Shown: piece after piece, positions 63,773 to 64,000 of the stretch
Numbering within the stretch: the first letter of the stretch is position 1
How the letters are laid out: each line of letters begins with the position of its first letter
Assembly: GCF_023169945.1 (NCBI RefSeq)
Contig: NZ_AP025591.1
Span: 744,001 to 808,000 of the forward strand
Reading direction: 5' to 3'
Source of the DNA: Anaeromyxobacter oryzae
GTDB taxonomy: Bacteria; Myxococcota; Myxococcia; Myxococcales; Anaeromyxobacteraceae
Length of the DNA: 64,000 bases
Made by a program: the position numbers and the translations under genes
Notes under the pieces: generated by a model
Databases searched by the model: none
The model's input: the letters and a program-made list of their open reading frames with translations, nothing else
Told to the model about the DNA's origin: nothing

Positions 63773-64000
63773 ATGACGATCCGTCGCGCCTGCCTGCTGC
63801 TGCTCGTGTTGGCGCTTCCTCTCGCCTCGACGCACGCCGGCGCCCCCGCGCCGGTGCCGGGGCGGGGCGACCCGGCGGCGCCGTTCCGCGCGAAGAAGCC
63901 GCGCGCCGCGCCGGCCGTCGCCGGTGAGCGCGAGGCGCGGCTCGCGGACGTCCGCGGTCGGCTCGAGGCCGGGGTGGCGGGCTCGCTCGCCGTCGCGACC
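63773..64000 (+). CDS. Exported protein, truncated by window end
   Basis: ATG at 63773 with GAGGAGGAGA immediately upstream. The visible 76 residues are a signal peptide (MTIRRACLLLLVLALPLASTHA) and a Pro/Ala/Arg-rich linker (VPGRGDPAAPFRAKKPRAAP) turning helical (EREARLADVRGRLEAGVAG). The function cannot be told because the remainder lies beyond 64000. Confidence 0.65.
   Translation, partial: MTIRRACLLLLVLALPLASTHAGAPAPVPGRGDPAAPFRAKKPRAAPAVAGEREARLADVRGRLEAGVAGSLAVAT

Overview
The window is a very GC-rich chromosomal segment with strong G/C preference at third codon positions and frequent GTG/TTG starts. Numerous lipoprotein signal peptides, Cys-rich secreted lipoproteins, TPR proteins, an ECF-sigma/caspase cluster and a complete liv operon point to a deltaproteobacterium of the Myxococcota, most like Anaeromyxobacter. 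This assignment is inference from gene content; there is no rRNA in the window. I saw no tRNA, rRNA, CRISPR array, insertion sequence or phage gene.

Layout. 1-2.6 kb: edge of a flavin monooxygenase gene, then a lone groEL with a promoter, a CIRCE-like operator and a terminator. 2.7-9.8 kb: TPR-metallopeptidase, patatin lipoprotein, a ClpA-type unfoldase, an unknown gene flanked by two REP-like palindromes, and a two-domain chromate transporter. 9.8-21.4 kb, all on the minus strand: about 11.6 kb of closely packed genes that begin with a small membrane protein, GT4 glycosyltransferase, polysaccharide deacetylase and flippase-like protein. They continue with an ECF sigma factor, a membrane anti-sigma-like protein, a caspase-like protease with a C-terminal barrel, two lipoproteins, a NamZ-like muramidase, NadD and an outer-membrane protein. 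21.5-25.3 kb: membrane protein, TPR lipoprotein, mutS2. 25.5-32.1 kb: porin, then a complete branched-chain amino-acid-type ABC importer (livJHMGF) ending in a CBS-domain gene. 32.2-37.7 kb (minus): a four-gene efflux operon of the YbhGFSR kind with 4-bp start/stop overlaps. 37.9-46.9 kb: TauE-type permease, RNase R, AIM24-like protein, MoeA, XRE regulator, YggX, and a radical SAM gene whose apparent stop is very probably a selenocysteine codon, followed by SRPBCC and Mth938-like genes. 47-54.9 kb: ATP-grasp ligase, PLP decarboxylase, epimerase, M1 aminopeptidase lipoprotein, duplicated PH-like membrane protein. 55-64 kb: accessory-looking region with a c-heme lipoprotein carrying four thrombospondin-like repeats, a broken EamA transporter gene, a large calcium-motif lipoprotein, secreted unknowns, a phosphotransferase-like protein, an almost gene-free 0.86-kb stretch, and a gene cut by the window edge.

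Most notable points: (1) the radical SAM selenoprotein of the CUAEP-tail type with a SECIS-like hairpin right after UGA; (2) the sigma/anti-sigma/caspase-barrel module embedded in an envelope gene cluster; (3) the c-heme protein with four near-identical Cys-rich repeats; (4) a groEL promoter overlapped by a CIRCE-like operator. Functions rest on motif reading only; no database search was possible.
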